Assembly (NCBI GenBank): GCA_905221615.1
Contig: CAJNDT010006021.1
Coordinates: 369,673 to 433,672 of the forward strand
DNA: 64,000 nucleotides
Origin: Symbiodinium sp. CCMP2592
Taxonomy: Eukaryota > Sar > Dinophyceae > Suessiales > Symbiodiniaceae
Reading direction: 5' to 3'
Below are positions 51,942-62,768 of the stretch, piece after piece. Both the position numbers and the translations under genes were made by a program. The notes under the pieces were generated by a model. It made no database searches. It was not told the origin of the DNA and saw only the letters and a list, made by a program, of their open reading frames with translations. The first letter of the stretch is position 1; each line of letters begins with the position of its first letter.

Positions 51942-53300
51942 ATGTTTGACATTATCATTAAGAAAAGTGGGCAGCGAGCCTGTTGCAGCGGCCGATGGTC
52001 GACAGCGATGTGGAGTAAAGGATGGAACAACTCGGGGTTGCAAGCGCCGCAGGGCGCGAGCCCTTTCGCACCGGCGCCGCAAGGCGGTGCGGCACCGCAG
52101 GCGGGGCGCCCCGATGAGGCGGCGACTGGCCCGATGCTGGGGAAGGGATCCGAGCTGCGGAAGCTTTACTACATGCCTCACAACATGGGACATGGTGATG
52201 CGGTGAACTGCATGCTTATGGCAGACGGCAAGATTTATACCGGCGGCCGCGATGAGTACCTCTTCGTTTGGAAGCCGGATCGAGCAGCTAATGGCGAGAT
52301 ACAACTAGCTCAGGACTGTCCTCCCATCCACCTGGGTGCGAGCATCACCTCCCTTTTCTACGAACCCACCTCGAAGTGGCTGTTCTGTGGCCTTTGGAAT
52401 GGGGAAGTCCGTGCCTTCTGCAAGGAGCCCATGCGGGATGACCGACTGCAAGGCCACCGGCGCTCAGTCACCGCACTGCAGGTGCACAGTGGCGTACTCA
52501 TCTCCGGATCCAACGAAGGCGGGTCGTTCATTCAATCTTCGTTCTTCTTGCGTTCTTTTGTGTTAAGCCTAGATCGTCTCTTCGGGAAGTTGGGTTCCCT
52601 TGTAAGGCACCGGAAATCTCGATTTTCTTGGGACCGAGGCACAGTGCGGCTTTGGACCTTCAACGGCCAGAGCTTTCAGCCGCATGGGCAGCCTTTGACG
52701 AACCCAAGTGGTCCAGTCACAGCCGTGCGTGTGCTGAACGATGCCTTGTGGGTTGGTGGCTACGAGGGCATCACATGCTTCGATCTCGGTTCTCTACAGG
52801 CTCGAGGAGCCATCCCTTCCTCAAACCATGTGACAGGTTTGCTGGACTTCCAGGGCTTCATGATTGCCACCTTCCGAAACGGAGAGGTCAACATTTACGA
52901 TGCGTCTGGGTCGCAGATTTTTCACCGACCGCCGAGTGGAGAGCATGTGTCTAACACAGCGCTTGAGCTGATGGTGCATCCATCGACACAAAAGCCCTTG
53001 CTGCTTTGCGGCCAAGTTCAGGGATACGTCACCGCATTCGACCTGCCAGAGTTCCGTCCGCGCGGGAGCTTCTGCGTGAAGGAGCGCAGCGACGTCAAGG
53101 CCATCGTGGACGTGAAGAGCGATGGCATGTTCGCGACAGCTGGTCTGCATGGTGATATCTGCATTTGGCAGTGGGGTGCTCCAGTGGGTGGTGCATCGGC
53201 AAATCCCTTTGGGGCCTCTACTGTGCAAGGTGCTGTTGCCTCGAGTCCTTTCGCCCCTGGCCCAGGGCAAGGTGCAGCTTGTGGTGGGATGGCGATGTGA
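51942..53300 (+). CDS. WD40 repeat protein, array copy 3
   Basis: Spliced product of 412 residues from exons 51942-52518 and 52639-53300. Seven blades can be traced: GHGDAVNCM...LFVW, GASITSLFY...EVRAF, GHRRSVTAL...TVRLW, GPVTAVRVL...ITCFDL, NHVTGLLDF...VNIYD, the ALELMVHP...VTAFDL blade, and SDVKAIVDV...ICIW, giving a closed propeller used as a protein or RNA interaction platform. It resembles the WD40 part of plant ZFWD proteins, but no CCCH finger is present; the N-terminus is Gly/Pro/Gln-rich. In this copy a G replaces A at the in-frame TGA of the intron, and since the intron is 120 bp the whole region reads through as 452 codons. The intron starts GC after GAAG and ends CCGAG|GC, a typical dinoflagellate non-canonical donor with G after the acceptor. 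Confidence 0.85.
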   Translation: MFDIIIKKSGQRACCSGRWSTAMWSKGWNNSGLQAPQGASPFAPAPQGGAAPQAGRPDEAATGPMLGKGSELRKLYYMPHNMGHGDAVNCMLMADGKIYTGGRDEYLFVWKPDRAANGEIQLAQDCPPIHLGASITSLFYEPTSKWLFCGLWNGEVRAFCKEPMRDDRLQGHRRSVTALQVHSGVLISGSNEGGSFIQSSFFLRSFVLSLDRLFGKLGSLVRHRKSRFSWDRGTVRLWTFNGQSFQPHGQPLTNPSGPVTAVRVLNDALWVGGYEGITCFDLGSLQARGAIPSSNHVTGLLDFQGFMIATFRNGEVNIYDASGSQIFHRPPSGEHVSNTALELMVHPSTQKPLLLCGQVQGYVTAFDLPEFRPRGSFCVKERSDVKAIVDVKSDGMFATAGLHGDICIWQWGAPVGGASANPFGASTVQGAVASSPFAPGPGQGAACGGMAM

Positions 53301-53439
53301 CAAGGTATGATGCACGGAAAACAGCCCCAACTTCCAGCCTTGCTAGAAGTGCCCCACCGTGCTCCAATCCTGGGGCGATGAAACGCCCCTGCCTCGCCAG
53401 GCCGTTGTGGTTGCGTCCTCCCGAGTCTTGATGCAGGCG

Positions 53440-55600
53440 CAGTCCGTTGTGGTGGCGCAGATGCACGGGTCCGAAATCTCGAGACTTCAGACTAAGTAAA
53501 GTGCCTGCAGCACTTGTGTCCCAACTTTTGTCTCTTTCGGACTTGACTGACAAAGCTCCTGCAATTCCCGCAGCCGATAGTCTTGACTTGCCTTTGGAGC
53601 AATCTCCGAAGCCACGTGCCGATCACACGAGTCGCCCCCTCTGGCAAGAACTTAGGGGTTGCTTCCCAGGCCCGCACTCGTTTTCGCAATCGTCTTACAG
53701 TCTGCTGAATCTACGAGAGGTGCTGAGACCGAACCAGCGTCTTATTCCATCTGACTGCTCGGCCAGGCAAGTCAGCAGTTCCTCTCAGCCCAACAAGAGA
53801 CGTGGGTCCTCACGGAGCATGAGCTGCATGTGGGCGAGAAGGTCGCAGCGCGACGTGAGTTCAAATCTCGAAGCAACACCCAAGCAGTGCGAACAAGGCT
53901 GCCGCAAGATGCTGAAGAGCGAGAGCGGCAGACAGCGAGCGAGAGAGAGAGAGAGAGGGAGAGAGAGAGGGAGGGAAATAGAGCGAGAGAGACGCACGTC
54001 TACTAGTAGCAGCTGCAGCAGAGAAGGAGAGGGACAGAGCGCACGCTCCAACAAGACAGGCCCCGGACTGCCAAACTTACATACGGCGAAGACGGCATAG
54101 TTGGACAGAGCGCGCATTGCTGATACGCCTGTGCAGACCTTTTCGGGTTGCGATTGTGGGACCGATGTCTAGCATGACTCATGATATGTCCAACTCAACC
54201 GGAGACACCTCCAAAGCGTTCTCAGATTCAAACTTCGTCAAGACTGGCGGCCTGCAGATAAACATCTTCATGCCCGATCAAGCTTTTCCGGTAGACGGAC
54301 TCGGTTAGTGGCTCAAATCGAAGAGCGAAAGCAAAAACGCATGGCTCGAGAATACCTGAGACTTTTTTGACAACCCCGAAAAAGCATGTGTCAGCCTGCG
54401 ACACGACACTGTTGAGGGACTTGCGCACGGTTCGTTCTTAATAACACATGCTGCAGCCATAGCCTTAAACTCTTAGGCCAAAGTAGCCGTAGAAAACCGG
54501 CCATACCGCCAAGATGGGAGGGCTGGTCGGGCTCGGCACCTATTTCGTCGTTCTCTTGTGCTTGCGTGACAGATGCAGAGGCTGAAGTGCATTCGCAGCA
54601 GTTTGTACATAGATGCTGAAGGGCTTGTACTTGAAGGGCAACTGCGCACCTTCATCTCATCCGTAGTGCTTAAGTGCCTATGGGAAAGGATGGATTCAGC
54701 TTACCCCATGGTTTCATCGCGACGACATCTTACGAAGGGCGGCAAGTTGTAGGAATCCGGTCGGTTTCGTAAGCCATGCACCCCAGGAGAAACATGCAGC
54801 AAGACACTAGTATTGATTTTCTAGAGAGCCAGAGGCACAGTGCGCACTGACGAATGGCTCGCGGAAAACCAGGTGTGTCTTCTAGACACCTAACTCCACG
54901 ACACCCACAAACAGCAGTCTCAGACTACACAGTTTCACACGAAGCCACGGATCAGACGCAGAATCAGGAAAGAAACTGGTCCCAGCACTGCCGGATACAT
55001 TGCTCGGTACTCAGAGCTTGGTTTCGGCGATTGCATTGCTGGCGAGGCCAGGTTGGGCTGTTTTGCAACGCCGCAGTGCTTGGCTTGCAACTGCAGTGAG
55101 AGGAGATCGGTCTATTGCTGTGCATGATTTTGCGAAGGCATAAAGCTTTGTCCATCCAGAAAGGAAATCAGGTACAGACTAGAAAGCTTTGAGGAGGCCT
55201 TGGGGATTGAACTCTTCGTCACATCATCACTCCTTGTTCGTCAGTGGATTGGTCATGCTGTGCCGAGGTTCCGGACCAAACCAGTCCCCTGTGAGCCCCG
55301 GGAGTAAGCTGAGGATTGCTCAGTTGAGCGTGAGGGCTGCGACAGGGTTTTGTAGATTTTGAAGATGGCGTTCTTCAATAACGTCGCTGCCTTTGTACTC
55401 CTCCTGTTCCCTGTTATATTGGGCATGTGTACGCATACCGACTTCACGGTATTCCGTGGCAGCGGGCATCCAGCGGACTAAGGCATTCCCCAGGATTGGC
55501 GTCACATTTCGATCGTGTGTGAGGAGCTCGCAATGCTACAGTGAGATTTCCGACCACACTTTGTAGTACCATTCGTTTTTCCGATGGGTTACTCTATTCT
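53440..55600. other. Stretch without a clear gene, GA microsatellite inside
   Basis: A 217-codon frame at 53447-54100 is Ser/Arg-rich, and its C-terminal half is driven by a (GA)n microsatellite at 53937-53991, giving Arg-Glu repeats. I do not trust it as a gene, although its middle part could include an exon. Nothing else is recognisable. Confidence 0.4.
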
Positions 55601-55659
55601 GCCCCAGCTGTTCTATCAAGGTTTTCTTCCAGTGCAGACTGTGAGCAAGCCTTGTTCGG

Positions 55660-58600
55660 CAGGTACGGCTTTGGTTCTGGCAAGGGTGGAAGATTCAGCG
55701 GGCTCAGTGCGCAACAGCCCGAGATTGTTGGAGTGAGCTTCACATCACCCAGAAAGCCGATGCCAAGCAGCATCGCACTCTTTACTGTTGAGCTAGTATA
55801 TACTCCATGGCAACGGCTCTCAGCTACACCGCCTTACCATCCACCGAGTGTAGCCAGCCTGCTGTAGCTAGTCACTGTTCATGGTTAACGTGACAGCAAG
55901 AATAAGCAAGGTTGTTGGCAGCAGCCTTGGCGGCGCTCTTTGGACCAAGCCTTACCACCGATCAGCAGGCAGGCTGGCGTACTTGGAATCATCCCATGTT
56001 CGAACAAGGCCCAAAGGCCCTGGCTCTGCTTGGGAAACTTGAAATTGGCCTGGACAGTTCTGCATCTCGGTGGGCTTTTCAACAGTCAGGGCTTGAACTT
56101 TGGATCTGTAGTCACTGACCCCGCGTCCCGTGACGATCCCTTGCCAGCGAAAGAGAAAGGAAGCCTACCGTGTGCGAAGACTCTTCCCGTGACTGGCCTC
56201 GGGGTGAGGGCCCGGGGACCGAATATAGCCTGTCTCGGAAGAGAACGAGCGATGCAAACATGAAAGTCAGCGTCGGAATGGAGAGCCGCAACAAGTAGCG
56301 TATTCCGGAACGTGAACATTTGGGACGTGTTCAACGACAGCAGCTTTGTCTTGAGCTGCTTGTGATACAGCATCAAACAATGTCGGGTCAAGACGCGAAT
56401 TCAAGCTTCGGGTGCCTTCCCGGAGCCAGGAGCAAGTGCTCAAAGATGCCACATCCGATCTCGCAGAGGGCGAATGTGGCGCCATGAACCAAGGCCCGTG
56501 CAGAGATAAAGAAAGGCCTTTAGTTGAATTCCGGTGTGCGGTTGTGCATTGCCACTTCGCTCGATGGTGTCTTCGTTTGTTCAGACCGCGCCGAAGTACT
56601 CGGCATAGTGCCGACCAATCCTGCATTGCACACCATGGAGAGCTGCAATTTGACGAGATTGTGCATCGAGAGGGCAGCTTTCTCAGAGCTTTGGCTGTGC
56701 AGGTTATTTGAAAGAAATCCGGGGCGACAAGAATCGACACTGCTATTGGGGCAACGACCTCAGGATCAAACGCAGCCTGCAGTCCAATTAAGACACATGT
56801 TTATCTGCTGGGTTGGAACACGCATGCGCGCATCTGAGGCAATGCGGACCTCACGCCTGGTGATTTTCCTGGGCCCCCACCTCCGCCACCACAGCAGCAG
56901 CTTGTTCGAAACAGTTTCGGCAACTGGAGTTCCGCTTTGTGGTACTTTTTGACGTCTGAGACGGCCACTGAAGATGTGGCAACACAGAACGTAGATACAA
57001 TGTAGAGCGTAAAGAGAGCAGTGGAGCTTTTTCACATATCTCCTTGGCATTGCTGGAACTAGCAACCTACAAGGTAGCACAATTCAGAACAGCCCAGAGC
57101 CTGAAGGCAGCCGGGTGTTTAAGACTAAGCTGACTAAGAACTTGCCGGTAGCCTATCAACTGCCAAGGGCTGATGGTGATGTTGAAGCTTCCAGAAGATT
57201 CGTACATCAGTGTATCTCTTGTGCTCTCTGAACCGCCTTGCCTGGCTCAGGCAAAGACCTGCTTTGGCCTGAGCAGCCACGACTCCGGGGTTTGGGCTCG
57301 GAGCTCAGACGGCTTCGTGCGGCTTGCTGTTGACGCCGAGGCTGGCGGTGGCGGCGCCGGCAGCAAGGGATTCGGGAAAGGCAGGATGTACCCAAACTAT
57401 CCCAGACTCTCAAACGAATGACATTGATACGATACCTGCGACGAGCCTCGACAAGATCGTGGCTTCTGTGTGCGAAAGGAAGGCTGTTCGAACCTGAGAG
57501 CAGGATGTCAGCCCAAGAGAAGGCACCCCACAGCAGCAACAATATAGGGGCCTAAGCGGCCTAAATAATTACCTATACTATTTTGGGGGTTCCTTATTAT
57601 ATAATGGGCCGCAAAACCCTATTCTGATTATTAAGGCCCCTATATCATCATGCTCGCAGAGCAAGCAATTTAATCATGCAATCTTTCAGTTTGTCCACGG
57701 CAACCTTGCACTGCACACTACAAAGTTCTCTCGTAACATCCAGAAGACCTTTGCCCTGCTGGCCTTGGCGGCCTAGCACTTTTTGAGGCGTGTTTGCCTG
57801 TGTGCTGGCTTACGAAAACTGAGACGAGAACCCGAGCCTGAGCAGGTGGGTACGGGGGCTACGGCGCCCTTGGTGCTGCCGGTGGAGCTTACGGCGGCTA
57901 CGGCGGGTATCCTCCCCCGGGCGGTGGCGGCTACGGACCCTCGGAAGAGATCGAAGTTCTCAGATGGCACCTGCACGGGCCCATGAAGTTTCACACTACA
58001 CTCTGTTCGCAGCTGCAGGCCACGGCTAGGGCTGGGACAGTTTGCAACTGGGATGGATCACCCCCGACACTTGAAGCATCCATGTGTACGGAAAGCTGTT
58101 GATTACTTCCCAAGCGCTTCCTTGCCGAGTGATGTCATTGCATCGGGCGCTGTTGTCTATTGGACCCTGACCCTCATGCAATGCCTCTGAAGAGTCTGGT
58201 CTTGTGCACGTAGCCAGCGTGAGGACAAGGCGGTTACGGCCAGGGGTACGGGGCACCAGGCCGGGATTGCGTCGTTCAAATGCAATGCGCAGAAGTTCGA
58301 TACATCTCGTGACCAACGATAGTCATCCAACATCCGCTGTACGGTACGATTCTGGCCGGCTCCATGTACACACCGTTGACCGATGCGGCTTGCTCGTGCT
58401 AGACTAGACAAGTGCAAGTTGCAAGTCGGCGAGGTGAGTGCAAGTGGTGGGCCATGTAGTCCAACCAAAAACAGGTACAGTACCCGCTCACTTCATGACT
58501 TGCGACCGAAGTCTGAAGGAACACGCTTCCAAGCAGGAAGCCACGCGAGGCCAAGCCTTGTCCAGCACTGCGCCAGGTCAATTTCCCCCAGGTCACGGTC

Positions 58601-59265
58601 CTGGTGGTGGCTACCAAGGCCAAGGACCGCCCGGAGCTGACAGACTTGTGACCTGTGCTTCTAACACATTCGGCAGGTGAGGGAGCCGCGATACGGCAAA
58701 TCATCCCAACTGCTTATGCTACAATGGCAGCTGTGTCCGGTTACAGCCTGCATCATCAAGTGGTTTATCTGCACTCGCTTGGATTGCGCAGCGTCTGCCA
58801 TGCTAAGACAGGTAGGCCCAGTAAGCTTAAACATTTTCGGAACCTCGCACACAAGATGGGTTCGACAGGACCTTACTACGGAAGCGCACAAGGCAAGGGA
58901 AGCCAGTTTACCAGCATGGGCAGTTGCTCGAAAGGCGATGTTTTTCTTCCAGAACATACTGCTGCGTCTCAGTATAGTACATTGCACAGTCTGCATATTC
59001 GCGTCATCGGCGACGTAGTGACATGCGATTCAAGCAGGCGTTAAAAGCAGCTGCGAAGTACGGGGAGGACTGCATATAGCTTCTTTGAGCACGCCTCGGC
59101 AAAGGTGGCATGGCCTCGGGAGGTGCACCCCTGCATCCTTTCCTAGGTTTGCACAGGTGGCGTGTAGTTTAGGGGGCTATGCTTGCTGTGAATCTGCTGC
59201 AGTTCCACAGACGCATTGAGCTGTGCAGCTTTAACTCTGCCCTTGGAGGCCAAGCCATTACGGCC
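55660..59265 (+). CDS. Gly/Tyr-rich protein gene split into small exons
   Basis: Short coding islands with the same unusual composition recur in order: RYGFGSGKGGRF (about 55662-55700), GSKGFGKGRMYPNY (about 57355-57405), YGGYGALGAAGG and AYGGYGGYPPPGGGG (57846-57946), GGYGQGYGAPG (58229-58259), PGQFPPGHGPGGGYQGQGPP (58573-58640), GSTGPYYGSAQGKGSQF (58856-58915) and GKGGMASGGAP (59098-59130). Several are bordered by AG|G junctions typical of dinoflagellate introns. Intervening sequence has stops in all frames. Together they suggest one split gene for a low-complexity Gly/Tyr/Gln-rich protein, similar in texture to RNA-binding or phase-separating proteins. No RNA-recognition motif is visible in the window; exon ends are approximate and the first exon is unknown. 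A MITE lies in one intron (57545-57644). Confidence 0.5.
57545..57644. mobile_element. MITE with TAGGGGCCTAA ends, copy B
   Basis: Starts TAGGGGCCTAA and ends TTAAGGCCCCTATA. Shares with copy A at 28457-28560 the core words CTATTTTGGGGG, GTTCCTTATTATA and AATGGGCC, and the 3' part AACCCTRTTCTRATTATTAAGG. It lies in a probable intron of the Gly/Tyr-rich gene. Differences are substitutions and a few short indels, so the copies are related but not very recent. Confidence 0.7.
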
Positions 59266-59549
59266 ACAAGGTTCTCACAGGATGAGCATAAGATAGCATA
59301 ATCTCCACCATATTGCATCATGATGTTTCGAGACATATGGAAGCGCGCTGCATCGCACGCATTCCGTTAAGCAGAGGCTTAGAGGCACTTGGTTGACACT
59401 GCGGGTCTTGATGCATCCACCTCGAGCTCCAGACCTGCGCGGACGTTCCAAGGAGCCCCAAAGCACAAAACCACAAAACCCTCGAGGATCCCCACACTCC
59501 TAGGATATCTGATTTATTCGGTGGGGTACGGGATGAGAGACCGGAGACC

Positions 59550-62500
59550 ATGCAATGCCGACGACTTGGGCTCTTCTTTGCCTTCGAAATCATCATTGAT
59601 TTGAAGAGCGCAGAAGGCGGTGCACTCACATCTCAGGCGGCTGGAGCTTCCGGCAGCCGGTTTTTGGATGCCGAGCTCCTGCCAAGCACATGTGGGGAAG
59701 ACGGCACCATACATCTCGAATCAGGGGTTGTCTATCGCACCGAAGCTCCACGGCACGACATCGACAAGAACTGCAAGATACTCCAGGGTTCGCCTGATGC
59801 CACCATACTGATTTTCGGTGGTATCTCGTTCACCTGCACGGATGCTGCGACGGTCCGTGGCCCTTTGACTGTATTGATGCCCCATGGCAGTGAGGCTCTG
59901 AAAACTACAGACATGGTGTCTTTGAGATCTGCAGCCATGAGGAGCCTGGGAGACCTAATCGTGCAGTCTCCAGAGGATGGGAAGATCGTTTTTCGCAACA
60001 TCCGGTGCATCAGTGCAGGTGCCGCGCTGGATGCAGGTCGTAATCTTTTCCTGGAGGGTCCAGGCAGCATTCACTTTGAGAATTTGTACAGCCTTAAGGG
60101 TGGGGCGGCTGCAAGAGCAAACAGGGGTGTCATCAACAGCACTGTCGGCAACCTGCTGATTAACAAGTCTTTTGGGTATTACAGAGGAGGCGCCTTTTAT
60201 GCTGGATTAGGCATACACCTCCACAGCGACGGCATGGTTCGCTTCGAAGACTGTACTTCGAGCTGGAGGGGAGGTGCGCTGTCTTCAAGAGGTGACCTGA
60301 CGTTGACTGGCAGTGCGACGTACATGTTCCGACAGTGTAGCAGCAAAGGTAAGGTCATCGGAGGTGGAGCACTCAGTGCCATCGGCAGTGTCGTGGTGAA
60401 GCTGGATTCAGGGGGCTCCGCTACCTTCCACGATTGTACGGCACCAGCTGTGACCCGAGGTGGCTCGGGAGGGGCTATCTCCAGCAACGCAGACATCCAC
60501 ATCATCAGTAGCCGAGTCGTTTTCGAAGCGTGTTGGTCTGGGACAGGTGATGGCAACGCCATGATTGCGGCCAGGGGCAAAGTCATCATCAGCGCAGACA
60601 GCCGCGTGTCGCTTTCAGACAGCATGACGCGGTTCTCTGGCTCTGCGATATTCGCTCTCACAGCCATCCTGCCCGTTGATGCCGATATGGTGTCTGATGT
60701 TTTATCGCTTCGCCCGATCCTAGCTTCGAAATCAAGCACACAAGGCGACGACAAATGTCCTGCAGGCTCGCGGTTCACCATCAGCGACAGCGGTCTTCCC
60801 CGCACTGGTGAATGCAGGCTATGTGGCATCGGTACCGCCTCGCTTGCGCCCACAAGAGTTCAGATTCGAGAAAAGATCAAAGCCCCTGCGCCTGGAATGC
60901 GCCTGGTACTGGTCAAGAAGGATTCCCCAAATGCCATCGAGTCTTTTGAAGGACTCGTTTTGACCAACAGCTCCGATGGCAGCAGTTTGGGCTTGGTGGA
61001 AGGAGACTGGGACCCCAACCTCGAAGCATCTACACTAAAGCTGGGCCGGCAGAAGCTGAACTTCACTTTCGATCGAGGTGTTTTCAGGACTGCCGATGGC
61101 TGGCTGTTGGCCGTTCCTTTTGGTTTGCTCTACCCAGATACTAAGATGGTGATCATAAAAGAAGATGACGTCGATTTGTGGACAGACATGAACAAGTCCG
61201 TCAGGTTCCGCATCGGCCGGCACGGTGAAGTTGGCCCCGCTTTTGCCCCGGGGCTGGTTTTGGGCTTCGATCACGAAGTTATCCCGGTTTTCGATCCCCC
61301 AAATCCATACAAGGCGTGCGTGCCCTGCCACCTGCTGGCCAAGGAGTTTGCAGAGAAGTTGTGGTGCAAGGGGGCCACGCACGTGAGTTCTCTGCCCGGC
61401 TACATGCTCTTCCATGACTTCGCAACGCGAACGCTGGAAGTCCACGCATGTCCCAACTCATGGGTCTGTCCCGGCAGCAATCTAAGTTTGACGGCCGAGG
61501 GCGAGCTCACATCTTCCAGCCGGCTTTGTAGCGACGGCTACGAGAGGAGCCGCGGCTGTATGAGGTGCTCTCCTGGATATGGCCGGCAGAAGTTGGATCC
61601 TTTTACTTGCCGCAAGTGTCGGACGGGATTGCTAGGACAGCTGAGCAAGACCATGCTACTCAATGGGTTGTTTTATCTTTGGGCCATGAGGTCTGCAAGG
61701 CCCCGGACCAACACCAGACAGATTTTCAAGATGTTCCTCGCTTTTCTTGCGATTTCTTGTCGCAGCCTGGCCGCGGTACCACACACCCGACACTTCGGGA
61801 AACTGAAGGGCGATTTCAATTATTTCGCACGGATGTTGCGCCCAGCCTTCTTTACAGCGGATGTCGTGATTTCAGCCGAGCCTGGTTTGGGCGCAGATTC
61901 TTTTGATTGTTGGTTTGGCAAGCCTTTGGGTGTTTGCTCGAGTCTGGCCCTCTCCTGGGCCACGCCACTGGCGTTACTTCTGATCTCTTTCGGCATCCTC
62001 AGACGACACTACCTAAGGTCTTTGGTTATATGGGGCAATGTCTTTGCACCCGGGCTCTTTGGTGCCGCAGCGATGCTGGGTCCTTGCGTGGCAACACAGG
62101 ATGGTGGCCGGCGTGTTCTCATGTATGAGGCCACCTTCGATACACAATGTGCATCTACCGTCCTGGCGGTGTTGCAGCTTCCAAGGTTCTGGCTTGCCAT
62201 GTTCACCAGCCTGGTGCTCTTCATGTTGGGGCCAGTTCTCTGGCTTTACTTGACGAGTGAAGGTCGGGAGCAAGCAGAAGACCACAGGCTGACGATTGGC
62301 TTCTTGGTCGCAGGATATCGTCCGACTTTGCGATGGTGGGAGGTCACCGTCCTTGCAAGGAAGGCTGCCATCTACGTTGTTGCGACCAGTTTTCCGATGT
62401 CCTGGGCACCGGGGACACACTTGATCTACCTTCTTGGTATCATCCTCGTTGCAGAACTTGTCCATGTAACGGTGAAGCCTTACGAGAATGCTTTCTTCAA

Positions 62501-62768
62501 CAGATTGGAAGCCCAGACCTTGGGCATTTCCGCCATTTGTTTGGCCCTGGTGCTTTCTTTACTGGTGGAGTGGCCCTTCATGCCCTATTCTTGTTATGTC
62601 GTCGGCATTACATGCTTGTTTCTGATCACTGCTGGTATGTATTTCTTTTTCATTCGCCTTTACCTGAAATCGGCCTTTGCCGCAAGTAAAGGCAGGCAAG
62701 TCTTCGAAACAGAGATGGTTCCTCAGGTGACTTCAAGCGGCACCGCGTTCCAAGTGACCTCGCACTGA
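59550..62768 (+). CDS. Beta-helix ectodomain plus multipass membrane protein
   Basis: A single uninterrupted frame of 1072 codons. Residues 1-23 have a hydrophobic core (LGLFFAF) that could be a signal peptide. About 100-380 contain repeated GGA[LIF]S/GDL-type turns with regular strands (RGGALSSRGDLTLTG, GGGALSAIGSVVV, GGAISSNADIHI), the texture of a right-handed parallel beta-helix as in Pmp-like surface proteins. About 425-630 are globular. About 640-695 form a Cys-rich region (GCMRCSPGYG, FTCRKC) like GCC2/GCC3 or ephrin-receptor-like modules. From about 700 to 1045 there are roughly eight hydrophobic segments, with a YRPTLRWWE loop near 922 that is conserved in related alveolate membrane proteins. 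It is probably a cell-surface protein with an extracellular beta-helix; ligand unknown. It is intronless, unlike its neighbour, which suggests origin by retroposition, but no spliced-leader relic is visible upstream. Confidence 0.8.
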   Translation: MQCRRLGLFFAFEIIIDLKSAEGGALTSQAAGASGSRFLDAELLPSTCGEDGTIHLESGVVYRTEAPRHDIDKNCKILQGSPDATILIFGGISFTCTDAATVRGPLTVLMPHGSEALKTTDMVSLRSAAMRSLGDLIVQSPEDGKIVFRNIRCISAGAALDAGRNLFLEGPGSIHFENLYSLKGGAAARANRGVINSTVGNLLINKSFGYYRGGAFYAGLGIHLHSDGMVRFEDCTSSWRGGALSSRGDLTLTGSATYMFRQCSSKGKVIGGGALSAIGSVVVKLDSGGSATFHDCTAPAVTRGGSGGAISSNADIHIISSRVVFEACWSGTGDGNAMIAARGKVIISADSRVSLSDSMTRFSGSAIFALTAILPVDADMVSDVLSLRPILASKSSTQGDDKCPAGSRFTISDSGLPRTGECRLCGIGTASLAPTRVQIREKIKAPAPGMRLVLVKKDSPNAIESFEGLVLTNSSDGSSLGLVEGDWDPNLEASTLKLGRQKLNFTFDRGVFRTADGWLLAVPFGLLYPDTKMVIIKEDDVDLWTDMNKSVRFRIGRHGEVGPAFAPGLVLGFDHEVIPVFDPPNPYKACVPCHLLAKEFAEKLWCKGATHVSSLPGYMLFHDFATRTLEVHACPNSWVCPGSNLSLTAEGELTSSSRLCSDGYERSRGCMRCSPGYGRQKLDPFTCRKCRTGLLGQLSKTMLLNGLFYLWAMRSARPRTNTRQIFKMFLAFLAISCRSLAAVPHTRHFGKLKGDFNYFARMLRPAFFTADVVISAEPGLGADSFDCWFGKPLGVCSSLALSWATPLALLLISFGILRRHYLRSLVIWGNVFAPGLFGAAAMLGPCVATQDGGRRVLMYEATFDTQCASTVLAVLQLPRFWLAMFTSLVLFMLGPVLWLYLTSEGREQAEDHRLTIGFLVAGYRPTLRWWEVTVLARKAAIYVVATSFPMSWAPGTHLIYLLGIILVAELVHVTVKPYENAFFNRLEAQTLGISAICLALVLSLLVEWPFMPYSCYVVGITCLFLITAGMYFFFIRLYLKSAFAASKGRQVFETEMVPQVTSSGTAFQVTSH

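Larger units (their letters stand above)
48003..53439 (+). repeat. Tandem array of three WD40 gene units, 1912-bp period
   Basis: The word GCGACAGTCCGAATCC starts units at 48003, 49915 and 51827, exactly 1912 bp apart. Units 1 and 2 are full length and differ by scattered substitutions. Unit 3 stops matching at about 53440, after GATGCAGGCGC, so its downstream spacer is missing. Sequence upstream of 48003 is unrelated to the spacer. The exact period without indels indicates recent unequal exchange or ongoing homogenisation, as in many tandem gene families of dinoflagellates. Confidence 0.95.

Noticed and set aside
53447-54100. 217-codon Ser/Arg-rich protein
   Set aside because: The C-terminal half is a translated (GA)n microsatellite and the rest has no motif; kept only as a remark.
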